Of a DNA stretch of 64,000 nt, positions 11,576-22,238 are shown piece after piece. Made by a program: the position numbers and the translations under genes. Source of the DNA: Morchella semilibera (lineage: Eukaryota; Ascomycota; Pezizomycetes; Pezizales; Morchellaceae); NCBI GenBank assembly GCA_009192285.1, contig CM018603.1, positions 2,906,588-2,970,587 of the forward strand, read 5' to 3'. A model generated the notes under the pieces. The model did not search any database. It worked only from the letters and a program-made list of their open reading frames with translations, and was not told where the DNA came from. Numbering within the stretch: the first letter of the stretch is position 1; each line of letters begins with the position of its first letter.

Positions 11576-12013
11576 TATACTTGCCAAATTTTTATCAATA
11601 AGACGAGGGTAGGTAATTAATAGTTGTAGCAATCGATAGGGGTTTGGTAAGTGGTCTTATATTAAGATCTAGATCCAAAGAGAGCTCGAGAGTTTGAGCG
11701 GACATCGCGATCGGGCGCGGGGGAAGCGGTCGGGTTCTTGCCCGTTCCACTGCACCCGTTGTATATGATTCTCGAAAGAGCGAATTGTTTCTGTATATAT
11801 ATAGGGGACGTCGGCTCGACTCAGGCACTGATGTTTGGGTTTGTTCGCGCGCTAGACCTGGTTTGCGTCGTTGCCGCTAAGGTTGTAGTAGTTAGTAGCC
11901 CCTAATATTTTGTCTGCATTGGGGGTTGAATAGTTGGATAGTCTTGGCAAACTTACCTATCAGAAAATCACAACCCAGTTTAAAAGCCAACATCAGAGTT
12001 CTACTCACAACTC

Positions 12014-12114
12014 CATAGTGTTTCTGAACACAACCGCTATTACATGCCATACAAAAATGTAGTCGTGGCGGTTTTTGTGTGTATGCAATATTAGTCGTGT
12101 TCAAAAACGCTATG
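12014..12114. mobile_element. ~101-bp inverted-repeat element, copy A
   Basis: The ends CATAGTGTTTCTGAACAC and the complement of GTGTTCAAAAACGCTATG form diverged terminal inverted repeats that extend inward through the ATATTGCATAC motif. In reverse orientation it aligns along nearly its whole length with the element at 60916-61018, including the central ACACAAAAA and TTTGTATGG blocks. This copy is the more diverged and therefore probably older. Confidence 0.75.
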
Positions 12115-12722
12115 AGATTGCGAGTACATGTGCTTGTCCGAAACCTTTAAACATATCAGTACCAATTCAACAAATTGAGCAGCTGTAAGCTGTAATGATC
12201 ACTTACCCCATGAATTGAACCTTTCTCGCTCACACACTAACAAGTTTAAGTGACGAACTAAGTACTAGGCCGTTGATGGGTAAGATGTTGTGGTTAGTAC
12301 CAATGGGCCTGCAAGAGTATGATATTTGCTAAACAGTTGCACTTTTGCACTTAGTGCGTGGTAGGTCGCGCACCTTCACCGTTGATGCCCAAGGACAATA
12401 GTAGAATCTAAGTATTTAGAACATCCCACCCACCCCGGTGAGTGTACGAGTGATTACTTCGAAATCAAATCCCAAGATACCATACATAAATAAACAAAAG
12501 GAAACTAGGAAGGTACAGGAAGATAAATAGCTTTTGAGTGGGGTTTTTAGGATAGAAACGGAGAGAGAAAGAAAGCATAGTCTAATACGAAATAGGTAGG
12601 ATATAGAAACTCATGAGGCCGCCCGTTAAGTAAATGAATAAAGGAAAAATTTGTCCGAAAAATAGAAAAATCTCCTCCTGGTTGGGGTCTTCTTACGCTT
12701 AAGTTGAATTGGGACCGATTTA

Positions 12723-13171
12723 TTACACCATATGATCGGGGGAGATAGCTTGGATATTGGAGGTAGGTGGGACTTCATTAACATCTGATGGATTGTTTGA
12801 GAGGTTGCCATCCTGAATACCGGTCACTGCAGTGACTATGCTAGTGCTTGGTTGGTTGCTAGGCTCGACGGGACCTGGATGGGGTATGGAAATCGGGTTT
12901 GATGAGGCTTGAAAGGTTTGTTGAGCAAGATTAGCTATAAAACCCGACAGTTGTTGGCATTCTAAGACAGCCTGTCGTATGGCATTCTGGTGTTCGTTTG
13001 TTAAACACAGAAAATAAGGGAACCAGCCTGTTGAGTACTTACTAATTCACCTGCCTGAAAGTATGCACGGAGGGCTTGCTCGAGTCCAAAAACAAAAACA
13101 ACGATTAAGGAAACCAAGGCAATTATTTCACCAGCATTTAGTGGTTTAGCACCTGTGTTGATTAGTCCCAT
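12723..13171 (-). CDS. Small single-pass membrane protein, two exons
   Basis: A gene built from short exons. From ATG 13171, exon 1 (13171-13043) and exon 2 (12986-12723), joined over a 56-bp intron that starts GTAAGTAC and ends CCAG, give a 130-residue protein. It begins MGLINTGAKPLNAGEI, has one hydrophobic segment (EIIALVSLIVVFVFGLEQAL, about residues 15-34), then AYFQAGEL-NAIRQAVLECQQL across the splice junction and a disordered Pro/Ser/Asn tail. The junction keeps frame and gives an amphipathic stretch, which argues that it is real. An upstream non-coding exon is possible, since a GTATGT donor lies at 13258. The frame stays open upstream of the chosen ATG as far as an AG acceptor near 13228, so a longer N-terminus cannot be excluded. 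Function unknown. Confidence 0.62.
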
Positions 13172-13524
13172 TGTAGATGAAACCTCAAGGTGGTCCGTGG
13201 TTGTGATAAGGGGTGGGATTATGAGTTTTTCTAAACCTATATTGAATGTGCTACATACTCAGAGTTAGAAGGAAAACGAATCGACATCGGGGGAATAGAG
13301 AAGAATGACCTGGGAAAATTCGGCCACTCAAAAATGTTACGCAACCACGACCGGTATCAGATTTTTGAGGGTAGATATAGTGAATTTCGCGTACCGAGGG
13401 TAGGAACAACGCACACACTTCGGCTGTGCCTGAGATATAATAGCTTTCGTGGAAGAAGTGGAAGAAACAACTTGTGTAGAGTTACAATTATATAAGGAAT
13501 GAGGGAGGAGGAAGCATCCTAACC

Positions 13525-13862
13525 ACACTCACTGTGCCAAGAGGAAGTATCCCTGCGCCAGTGAGGAGGAAGCATTTCGTCGAGATGGTAGTGAATACAC
13601 TCACTGCGCCAGGGGAAGCATCCCTGCGCCAGTGAGGAGGAAGCATTTCGTCGAGATGGTAGTGATTACACTCACTGCGCCAGGGGAAGCATCCCTGCGC
13701 CAGTGAGGAGGAAGCATTTCGTCGAGATGGTAGTGATACCCTACACTCACTGCGCCAAGAGGAAGCATCCCTGCGCCAGTGAGGAGGAAGCATTTCGTCG
13801 AGATGGTGGTGGTACATGTACCTACACTCACTGCGCCAAGAGGAAGCATCACTACGCCAGCA
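13525..13862. repeat. Minisatellite, ~73-bp unit, five copies
   Basis: The phrase ACACTCACTG recurs at 13525, 13597, 13668, 13743 and 13824, giving periods of 72, 71, 75 and 81 bases; the last copy is truncated. Each full unit contains CACTCACTGCGCCA...AAGCATCCCTGCGCCAGTGAG and then AGGAAGCATTTCGTCGAGATGG. CTCACTG and CAGTGAG within a unit can pair to form a hairpin. Later copies gain a few bases at the junction (TACCC, TACATGTACC). Confidence 0.9.
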
Positions 13863-14219
13863 TACATGTAGGTATGTAACCCACTAGTCTCGTACCCATC
13901 CCCTACTTGCAGTGCCAGCCGTAGGTGCAGGGGTACGAGCCTAGTAACCCACCAACCACATCTCACGCCTACCGTCACCACCACCACCATCTAATGGGAT
14001 AGTACCTCACCCGTTCCGCCAAACCATGATATTGGATGTTAATTGAGATTTCGTTCTCGAGATGGCCGGACCTGGAACAGGGCATCGCCGCGTGGCGGAG
14101 TAAGTTAAGCTTATGGGTTTATAATTTAGGATAGCTAAGTTCAGGGGTGCTAAAAATTACGCCGGGCAGCCGGGCATTTGTGGACATTGAATTATTCAAT
14201 TTGTGCCAAGAATTGACTT

Positions 14220-14310
14220 GTACTACGCTGGTAGGGGTAAGTCTGTTGCTAACTAACCCTAACTGTCGATCTGTTTGGCTTAAACTCTCTCTCTAATGAT
14301 AGCGTAGTAT
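14220..14310. mobile_element. Small inverted-repeat element of the GTACTACG family
   Basis: The left end GTACTACGCTGG continues into GTAGGGGTAAGTCTGT and the right end is AGCGTAGTAT, complementary to the left terminus over 9-10 bases. The GTAGGGGTAAGTCTGT block is shared with both arms of the element at 22371-22472, so the two are probably related. The right half here is degenerate. Confidence 0.5.
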
Positions 14311-14352
14311 TACTGGCCTTTGACAATCAGGTTTTTTTTGTGGGGGGGACTA

Positions 14353-14499
14353 AAGTCACTTTGGGGACAACGACGAAACTGGTTGAACGACGAACAGGGA
14401 TTTTTGGCGGACAAAGCACAGGCGCTCAGGCTGGTATCTGATCCTAAAAACTGTGTTTTCGTCGTTGCCCCAGGTTCGTCGTTGCCCCCAATTTGACTT
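14353..14499. mobile_element. 147-bp MITE with 30-bp TIRs and TA flanks
   Basis: The left end AAGTCACTTTGGGGACAACG and its extension CGAAACTGG are matched by the complement of the right end (14470-14499) with about four mismatches in 30 bases. TA flanks both sides (14351-14352 and 14500-14501), the target duplication of Tc1/mariner-type elements. No coding capacity. It ends about 115 bases before the sec5 start codon, so it may lie in that gene's promoter or leader. Confidence 0.75.
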
Positions 14500-14615
14500 T
14501 ACATACTAAATGGAACTTGTCTTGGCGATTCAATGAATCTCAGGGTAACCCCAGCAAGAGCTCACCCAAACACCACTACGCCCAAGCCCCCCCCCATAGC
14601 TCCAGGTACCCCTCA

Positions 14616-17600
14616 ATGATGACAGACCACCGCTCCGAAGCTCTACTTCTCAAGCATTACCGTCTTGATAATCCATTTCCCGAAACTTGGTCAGACCCCA
14701 TTGAAGACCTCCAAATCGCCCAACGAAAGCAATTCCGCGCTTCCACAACTCGGTACAGCATCCTCCAAGAAGAGGGCATCTCCGCCTCCTTCGCCCGTCC
14801 AGACACAGACAGCGGCTTTGTACCGGAAGATGAACCAGATCCACTCGGCAGCACCTCGAGCGTTGTGCGGCTCCTGCGCGATAGGGGTCTGCCGATAGAC
14901 GAGAACACACGGTTGCGCAACCGCTACCTCATCAGCAGTAAGACATTTAGTCCGACTGCGTTCCTGAGAGATGTACACGCGATGACACCCTCATCAGAGC
15001 TACAACGTGGGCTTAATTTGTTGTCCGGATCGATTGCACAGAAGTCCGGGAGTCTCAAGCTCCTGGTCGAAAGTAATTTCGATCGGTTCGTGGCAGCAAA
15101 AGGGACCATTGAAGGCGTGTATAAGGAGATGAAGGCGAATAGCTTCCTAGACAAGGACAAGGAGAGCGAGTACGGGGTGGGTAAGATTAGGAGCTACCTC
15201 AATGAAGCCGAGACGAAGACGGACGATGTTTTCGGCCCCGTTATGAAAGGGCGTGGGCGAGAAGAGGAGCTCCGGACGTTACTGAGCGTAGTAGAGCGTC
15301 ATCGTGACATCCTGGAGATTCCAGGGCTGCTGAATGATTGCATCAAAAGAAAGGATTACGAGAGTCTAATTGACGAGTATCAAAAGGCACGGAAAGCATT
15401 GGTGGATGCGAGGGCACTTGTGCCAACAGAGCCTGGGTCATTGGCCGTGAATTTCAAGGAGGAACATATCCATCAATTGATCATTGCAGAGAAGATGTGG
15501 ATTGAGATCACGTTCGCGATCGATGATTTCAAGAGAGATACGTGGAAGAGACTCGCAGAATGCAGAACAGAAGACAATATCCACATGGAGCTTATTGGCA
15601 TCCTACTTGAGCTAGGAGTAGATGATAATCCAATATGGGTATGGCTATTAAGTCGATACGAATACCTAAAGAACAGAATTACTACGGTATTTGAGAGGTC
15701 ACGTGTGGAAATTGAAGGTTTGGCTGTCATTTACCGTATCTTCATGAACAATCACTCACCTCATACTTATAGTCCTCCGCCGAAAGGTAGCCTCGGCACC
15801 TCCACCATCCTCAAAAGCAATCGCACATCATCTCCGCTCTCCCACGCGGCGTATTCAGCCAGATTCCCAGAAACAGCTTGATACCTCTCGCATCATCGCT
15901 CTCTGGGAACTAATTCACAGCTCCCTGTCAGCACTTCTCGACCCCGCAACCGGTATGCTCGGCGAGCTCCTTTCCTTCTGGAAAACTGCCCAGTCCTTCA
16001 TTGATGGCGACACTCTGCTCCCGGTCGGCATCGACGACCAATCACGCAAGCACCACCGCCTCGAAGACCACAATATCCGCATGCTTCGCGAAGGCACCGT
16101 TGAGATTGTAGCCCTCATCCGTGACTGTGTCATTGCCTTCTTCCAAGAACCTCCGGTCGATGATGTATCAACAATGTACTCCCCTGTCCCTCCCACACCC
16201 GTCACTGGTACTTCCGACGAAGCACCCCCAACCCCCCAGCTCCCGCAGATCCTCAAGGCAGCCACGCCCCAGAAGAAGGAGGGCGAAGAGGGATATGCGT
16301 TCTTCCCTCCAGGTGCAAACTCCCTCGGCGGCGTGCACTTCATGGGCAAGATTATGGTACTCGTCGGCAACGCCGCCATTGCAATGGCCGACATGGCTGG
16401 AAAGCTTGGTAAAGACGGCGTCGCGGACAAGCTTAAGATCATGGTAGCAGGTGGCCGTGAGCGCGCCGTGGTAGCTGTATGTAGCTCATGGCTCAAGGAC
16501 GCACAGAACTGCCGTGTACTCGAGGACTGGACGCGAGCTGTTGATAACCGTGATGTCACGAAGATGCCAGGTCTGTTTTCGGCATGGGAGAAGGAGATCA
16601 TAGGTGGAATGCAAGGCATGGTGTATCTCGACAAGGTCAAGAACTCGAATAGCGCAGTGATCCCACCACCAAGCACAAAACTTCTCACCCACGTTAGGGG
16701 ACAGTTTGTCAGGTCGCTCTATAAGAGCTTGCAGGGGATGGTGGAGAATGCAAAGAAGCCTCTTGTAGATGGCGAGGAAGCGACCACAGAGGCTGACGAT
16801 GAGGGTGGACTGGCGAGCCCAGTCACAAGTATCAGTCCAGCAAATCTAATGGCACATAGCGTGGATAGCAGCGATAAAAACGCGCGCATGCTATTAACGT
16901 TGTCAAACTTACAGCTACTTAGAACGGAGCTTGTCCCGGAATTGATATCCATGTTCGAACAGGCATTCTCTGTAAAACTCACTGATGAATCCAAGGTAAA
17001 AACCACTCCCCCTTCCTAGTTCACAAACTCTCTAAAACAATCCACCTAGACCATCCGCGACGCGCTTGGCCAGATCGACGCCCAGCTCTTCGATGAATAT
17101 ACGAAACCAATTATCACTAATCTAACAAACACCATCACCACCGGGATCCTAACCCCCAGCTGGTCACCACCTCGCGGCTCCATCGCCACCGAAGTGCGGC
17201 CTTACATCTATGACGCCCTTCTCACCCTCGTCCACGTCCACTCGCAAGTGACCACCACTGCGCCCTCACTCACTCAGCCCATCCTATCTCACCTTCTGGA
17301 GCAGATTTCCAAGGAACTGCTAGAAGCATTCAAACAACGGAAAAGATTCAACCTCGGCGAGCTCCTACAGGCAACGCTCGACGTTGAGTTCGTCAACCAG
17401 ACTCTGAGCCAGTTTAATACTGCGCGCGCCAAGGACTGGCAGCAGAAGATATACTTTGAGTTGGACCGCGGAAGCGACGCTGAAGCGAGGCAGGGGCTCC
17501 AGGGCGAGCTGGCGGGCATGAAGAGTATCTTAAGTCAGTTGCGGAAGTACTCGAGGGCTGAGTTGTAAGTGCCTTCTTTATTCTCAAAATATGAGGTCTA

Positions 17601-17678
17601 TGATACTAACCAGTTTTGATGTGCAGCTTATGTTTCAGAGCCAAGAAGTCCAGCTCGCGAAGGCCGGCAGATACCTAG
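14616..17678 (+). CDS. sec5: Exocyst complex subunit Sec5
   Basis: Predicted 963-residue Sec5, a subunit of the octameric exocyst that tethers secretory vesicles to the plasma membrane before SNARE-driven fusion. Exons 14616-15717, 15773-16995, 17050-17564 and 17627-17678, introns 55, 54, 62 and of usual fungal type except the first donor (GTTTGG). Family evidence: an N-terminal block near residues 1-40 (LLKHYRLDNPFPETW), the conserved helix region LRNRYLISSKTFSPTAFLRD followed by NFDRFVAAKGTIEGVYKEM, RRKVASAP...HHLRSPTRR made only after splicing intron 1, and LWELIHSSLSALL and GELLSFWKTAQSFIDG in exon 2. Splicing intron 1 restores VEIEVLRRK, strong support for the unusual donor. The C-terminus is FLCFRAKKSSSRRPADT. 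Two adjacent ATGs (14616, 14619) are possible starts. A MITE ends just upstream. Confidence 0.95.
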
Positions 17679-18832
17679 ATGCATATTTGTATCACAATTT
17701 ATCACTCGACGTAATTTGGTGGTGTGGTGGCTGGCTAATCATTTCCTTTATTATTTGTTTTCTGAAAAAAGCCTATTTGAGATTCTGGATCGAGTACCCT
17801 CCCCCCCCCCCCCTCTCTATTAGCTTGATATTTGTTGTAACTACCCCTAGACTATCTGTGCGGAATTAATATTGAGTCGCGTATTATGGGGATGAATATA
17901 TATAATAATTATAAGTTAGGATCCCCTTTTTATGTTGCCTTGTGATGCTACCTATGGTACATACATGTACATGTAGTTACCGGTGCCCGTGAAGAGAGGA
18001 AGGCCGTGGTATGCCTACTATACTTTTATCATCCACGAGAGTTTGTATGGTATTGCAAACGAAGGCGCACCCCTAGCTCTTGACAATCTATATACTCCTG
18101 TCGTGGGATATGGATTGTGCTGTTCTAAGATGGATAATATTGATAGTTACCGTAATGTTATAACATCCAGTCGACATTCGATTGGTGCTCGATGGTCGAG
18201 TGATGCCTTGTGATACACAGCTGAGAATTATATACATGTAGTTATGCCTTAATTCCCGGTCCCATATTTCCATATCCTTTCTTGAACAAAGCGCGTGCCT
18301 CGCAATCAAATTATCATTAGAACTAGAGCCGGTGGGGTTGGTGATTAGTTAATGGCCTCAGGCTGGGTCGTGATTGTAGTTTGGGGCCGGCAATTGGTGA
18401 TCTGATTCTGATCCTAGCTATAGATCGACCCCGAATCAATCGGATCAGACCAACTCATTAATATTGTATTTGAACTTTACATATGGCTAGTGTATGGAGT
18501 ATAAATGACAGAAAAAGGCCCTTACTGACAAGATAAACTAAAGAAAAAAACCATATATAGAAGAGAATGAGAAAATACGGGAGCTGAAACTCTCCAAAGC
18601 TACATGTGCGTATGTATAATGTAATGGAAATGGACCTTTGAAAAAATGGACCTTTGAAAACGTAGAAAGAAATGATATGGGATAAAAAAAACATGTGAAT
18701 ACTTAACTTGTAGCCCAGACCAGGAAATCGAACAGAAAGAAACGCTCCTGACTCATATCGTATGTTTCGGGATCACTCCATAAATTAACCGTCTCCCAAG
18801 TGATCCCTACCATAAAAATCCAAACAAATCAT
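17679..18832. other. Convergent intergenic DNA between sec5 and the membrane-protein gene
   Basis: About 1.15 kb with no gene seen. It contains a C-run near 17800-17812 and two copies of TACATGTAGTTAY (17968-17980 and 18233-18245). Both neighbouring genes end into this stretch, so it should hold two terminators, but no specific signal was identified. Confidence 0.55.
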
Positions 18833-20934
18833 CTACACGCGGTTCCCGGGCTCTCTAGGTACCGACGGTACCTTTGATATGTCTTCCTCGATGACTAACT
18901 CCCCGAATTCGGTTCTTACTTTCACGCCAAAAGCAAAGGCTATTGTAAAACCGAGCACCACTGCCACACAGATGGATGGATAAAAGTAATTATTCATAAT
19001 TTTAGAGTCTTTCCGTATATGCGCAAAACCCGGAAAGAAGGGCTCGTTTGCGGGTACCGAGGCAATATAAAACACCACCGCTGCTGCGACCCAAACAACC
19101 GCCCCCCTAACATACCAAAGCCTATACCGATTGCTCTCCACTCATGGGGTTGTGCCTCTGCTTCTCCTTTAATATATTCATGACCCGCACACTTATCTTT
19201 GTCGATGTCGGTATCGAACCTGTATCCACCCGCGTATTTGTAGCCTTCTGTTGTGCTTTCTACCAATACTCCAGGCATTGAAAGCAAGACTTTTGTAATA
19301 TCTGTTCGTTCTTTGTCGTCCTCATACTCAATAACAACCATATTGAGATTTATTTCCATCCACCGGCAAATCCACAAACTCAATACCCTTGACCCTGTTA
19401 TCACTGTCAAGAACCCAAAGACAAATGCCATCGTATAGAACAACGTGCCGTTCCATGCGCTGCCGAAGAGAAACGTAAGGAAAACAAGAGTCACAGCTTG
19501 GATGTAGCCAAGAAACGTCAGGAATAGTGGGTGACTCCGGGGAGATTCTTGTTCTGAATATCGAACTACCACTACCATTGCATGCCTGGAGAGCAGTCTG
19601 CTAAAAATAATCCCTAGGCGCTTGATTGCTAAGAAGATAGTGATTTTATCCCCTATCCGGAAGACCCATCTAGGGCGTTTGTGTTAGTTGTAATTTTCGT
19701 AATTCGTTATAGCTCGAGGATATAATACCTAACAAAATGAGAAATATCTTTGACGAGAAGAGCAACTGCCCAGCCTCTTTTAGGTGGGTCTTTCCGATCG
19801 ACTGAGCACTCCCCACACCCAGCTTGTGGATAAATCCCATGATTTTCCTTGTCAATGAGTGGAGTTAACCGAAATACCTCATTTGAGGTAAAGAGAGAGG
19901 ATGAATATAACGTTCTGATCAAGCCTGATCCCACTGCAGTCCCCCCGAGCCACCATGTAAAGTAGCTCAAGCTCTGCAAAGGACATGCCCAGATAAATTC
20001 AATGTCATCAACCATTGGTAGGCCCCGGACAAGTATCCCAAAAAAGGTAATTTGTAAAAGACAGAAAAATAATATAATGACAGCAATCTTGATGCGCCTG
20101 GGTCTGCTCTTATGGCCTTTTATGGCCATCGATTGAATCGTTTCAAAAATAACTTCGCCTTTGTCTACTTTCCCCACTTTCCCCACTTTCCCCACAGAAT
20201 CTGAATCCAGGTCTACTTCTGCATCATGGTAGTAGTATCTCTGAATCCCCCTTAGGGTAGATCTTTCGTGTAATCGAGTGGTGGTATTGCTTGGGCTTAC
20301 ATATGTCTCGTCTGAAACCAGTAAAGCTATAGAGCTAGACCCACCCCCCAATGTTTGTGGGCCGCCTTGAGGTAACTGTCCCGCTATTTTTGGTTCGAAC
20401 TGTTAGCTATTGAGATATTAAATTATATAACCCGAGGATATTACCTTTAGCCCCGGCGTCCAACATTTCTTTCGCGTTTCGGAGGTTTCTTTTACCTAGA
20501 GTACTTGTCCCTTTGTTGTATAAGCCCAGTGTCATTGCGGCAGAAAGTAACGCTATCTCTGTGTTGAAATAGAGTAATGATCTTATTTCTGCCGTTGGTA
20601 ATGGTGCAAAACTTAATAGAGTTGGGACTAATGCCATGAGAGTTGTCGCCACTGCCATTGCAACTGTATCGTACTGCGAAGTCATATCGGTCAACATAAC
20701 ATTGTAATCATGCCGGCATGACACAGGGACTCCAACTCCGTGTACCCCATGCGTATATGGGTCGTCCGGGTTTAAAGCAAAATCTGTGGTCATATTGGCT
20801 TCTGATGTAGAAGCAGGCCTTGCCATTAAAAGAAGTGACAATGCCACGGCGGCCACAGGATATGATGTTTTAGTATAGTTCTGGAAGATAAATTCCGCAA
20901 TAGAGCTAAGAATTCGGACAACACGGGCAATCAT
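18833..20934 (-). CDS. Polytopic membrane protein of unknown function, apparent frameshift
   Basis: Integral membrane protein of about 660 residues with roughly nine hydrophobic segments. Exon 1 20934-20445, exon 2 20383-19729, exon 3 19669-18833; introns 61 and 59 bp, the first with GCTAAC about 20 bases before its acceptor. Segments include TVAMAVATTLMALVPTLLSF, IKIAVIILFFCLLQITFFGI, YFTWWLGGTAVGSGLI, HPLFLTFLGYIQAVTLVF and YPSICVAVVLGFTIAFAFG. In exon 3 the frame shifts at a run of six C (19102-19107, G on the coding strand): one more base would join GIGFGMLGG to AVVWVAAAVVFYIAS, completing a membrane helix, and total length then fits exactly. Without it the protein ends in unrelated frames. 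I do not recognise the family beyond 'fungal multi-pass membrane protein'. Confidence 0.72.
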
Positions 20935-22238
20935 CGCATGATTTACTTGGATTGACGGAGATAATGTTTTCTGTTTCGAATGCTGTGGCCATATATAAGC
21001 ATCTACCTATATAAAAGGATAAATCCTTTCGGGAAAAACCATATCAACTAATTCAAAAATATCCTAGCTACTACACAAATAAGTTAGTTTATTAACTTGG
21101 GTTGAGATCTTATACGTAACACTTTAACATAGATATCTTATACTCACAATGGCGTGCGCGTGCGCGTGGTTAATTTCCCGCATGAATTTGAGGGCAGAAA
21201 TTTAGGTTTATTTTTCGTCAACTTAGATAAAGATAATCGAGTATTGCAGTTTTATGTAGGTATATACCAAGGAAAGAATGCCGGAGGGGGTATTCTTTTG
21301 CTCCCAGAAGCCTAGATAAAAATGGTACCTCGCTTTCGAAGAATAACATAACTGGGGAGTATGAGATTATAAGACCGAGAGTAGGAACCAGCGCACACCC
21401 ACACGACCGAGCCAATCCGACGAAGGCGTAGGGGGTCCAGGGCCTATATTGATAAGCCACGACGAGTTCAACATCCTACGCAATGATTAGTCGTGGGTAT
21501 AAGCTTCTCTGTGATTTGCCTATGTATCCGAAGGATTAGTCTGCATTGAGGCGCCAGAATATTGGATGTGATGTGAGACAAGCAGGGAGCCTTATTTCCA
21601 TTGGTACCTACTGGATATCAGCTTCTTGTTCTGAAGCCATGGGGTTTCGTTTTGACCAGTTAAGTGATTCGACTCTGAGGTCCATGCTGCGATTTCAAAA
21701 ATGCCTCAAACGAATGCCCTGCTGGCTATCCAGGCGAACCGATTTCCAGACAAACTCTCGAAGCGAAAGCCACACCACATATGCTGCACCCGCATCGTCG
21801 CTGTTTCATTCTGTTGGGTATTCTGTCTTGGTTATGAACGTATAGAAAACCATGCCTGATCTAGTTCTAATTAAGCCCGCGCCGATCATACATACATACA
21901 TATAGGTTTGATAATGCTTGTGATCTCTATAGATCTAGATCGACTACCTATAGGTACACATCCGCGGGAACTCTAGCGCCTACTAGCTATTACCTACTCC
22001 AATGTGGCAGATGTCTCATAACTTCTCTTAAGACATATATCGTCGACAACAAATGCCTACTCTAGCACTGACAACTGGCTTTATGTGAGACATACATACA
22101 TGCTAATCAATCTCGCCAGGATGGTGTTGGTTCTAACAAAGATCTCTATCACCGAGGGGTTGAAATATATCGACAATAGGTTTAAAACGTATGAATCGAA
22201 TTAAACCCGGCAGGACTTAGGATCTAATAAACAGTACG

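Larger units (their letters stand above)
10879..12722. other. Intergenic DNA with two inverted-repeat elements
   Basis: No gene seen. The notable contents are the inverted-repeat element at 11420-11575 and one copy of the 101-bp element at 12014-12114. The remainder is AT-rich with no open frame of protein-like character. Confidence 0.6.
13172..14615. other. Intergenic DNA with minisatellite and MITEs upstream of sec5
   Basis: Holds the ~73-bp minisatellite at 13525-13862 and two short inverted-repeat elements (14220-14310 and 14353-14499). A C-rich leader precedes the sec5 start. The ORFs at 13488-13817 and 13601-13990 are products of the tandem repeat, not genes. Confidence 0.65.

Noticed and set aside
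13488-13990. Overlapping ORFs of 109 and 129 codons on the minus strand
   Set aside because: Repeating peptide is the translated minisatellite.
14254-14270. CTAACTAACCCTAACTG resembling telomeric repeats (also GGGTTAGGGTTA near 37611)
   Set aside because: Only one or two telomere-like units at each place; too short to claim an interstitial telomere.
21218-21460. 80-codon ORF on the minus strand with a hydrophobic stretch
   Set aside because: No family recognised and no splice partners found upstream or downstream; likely chance.
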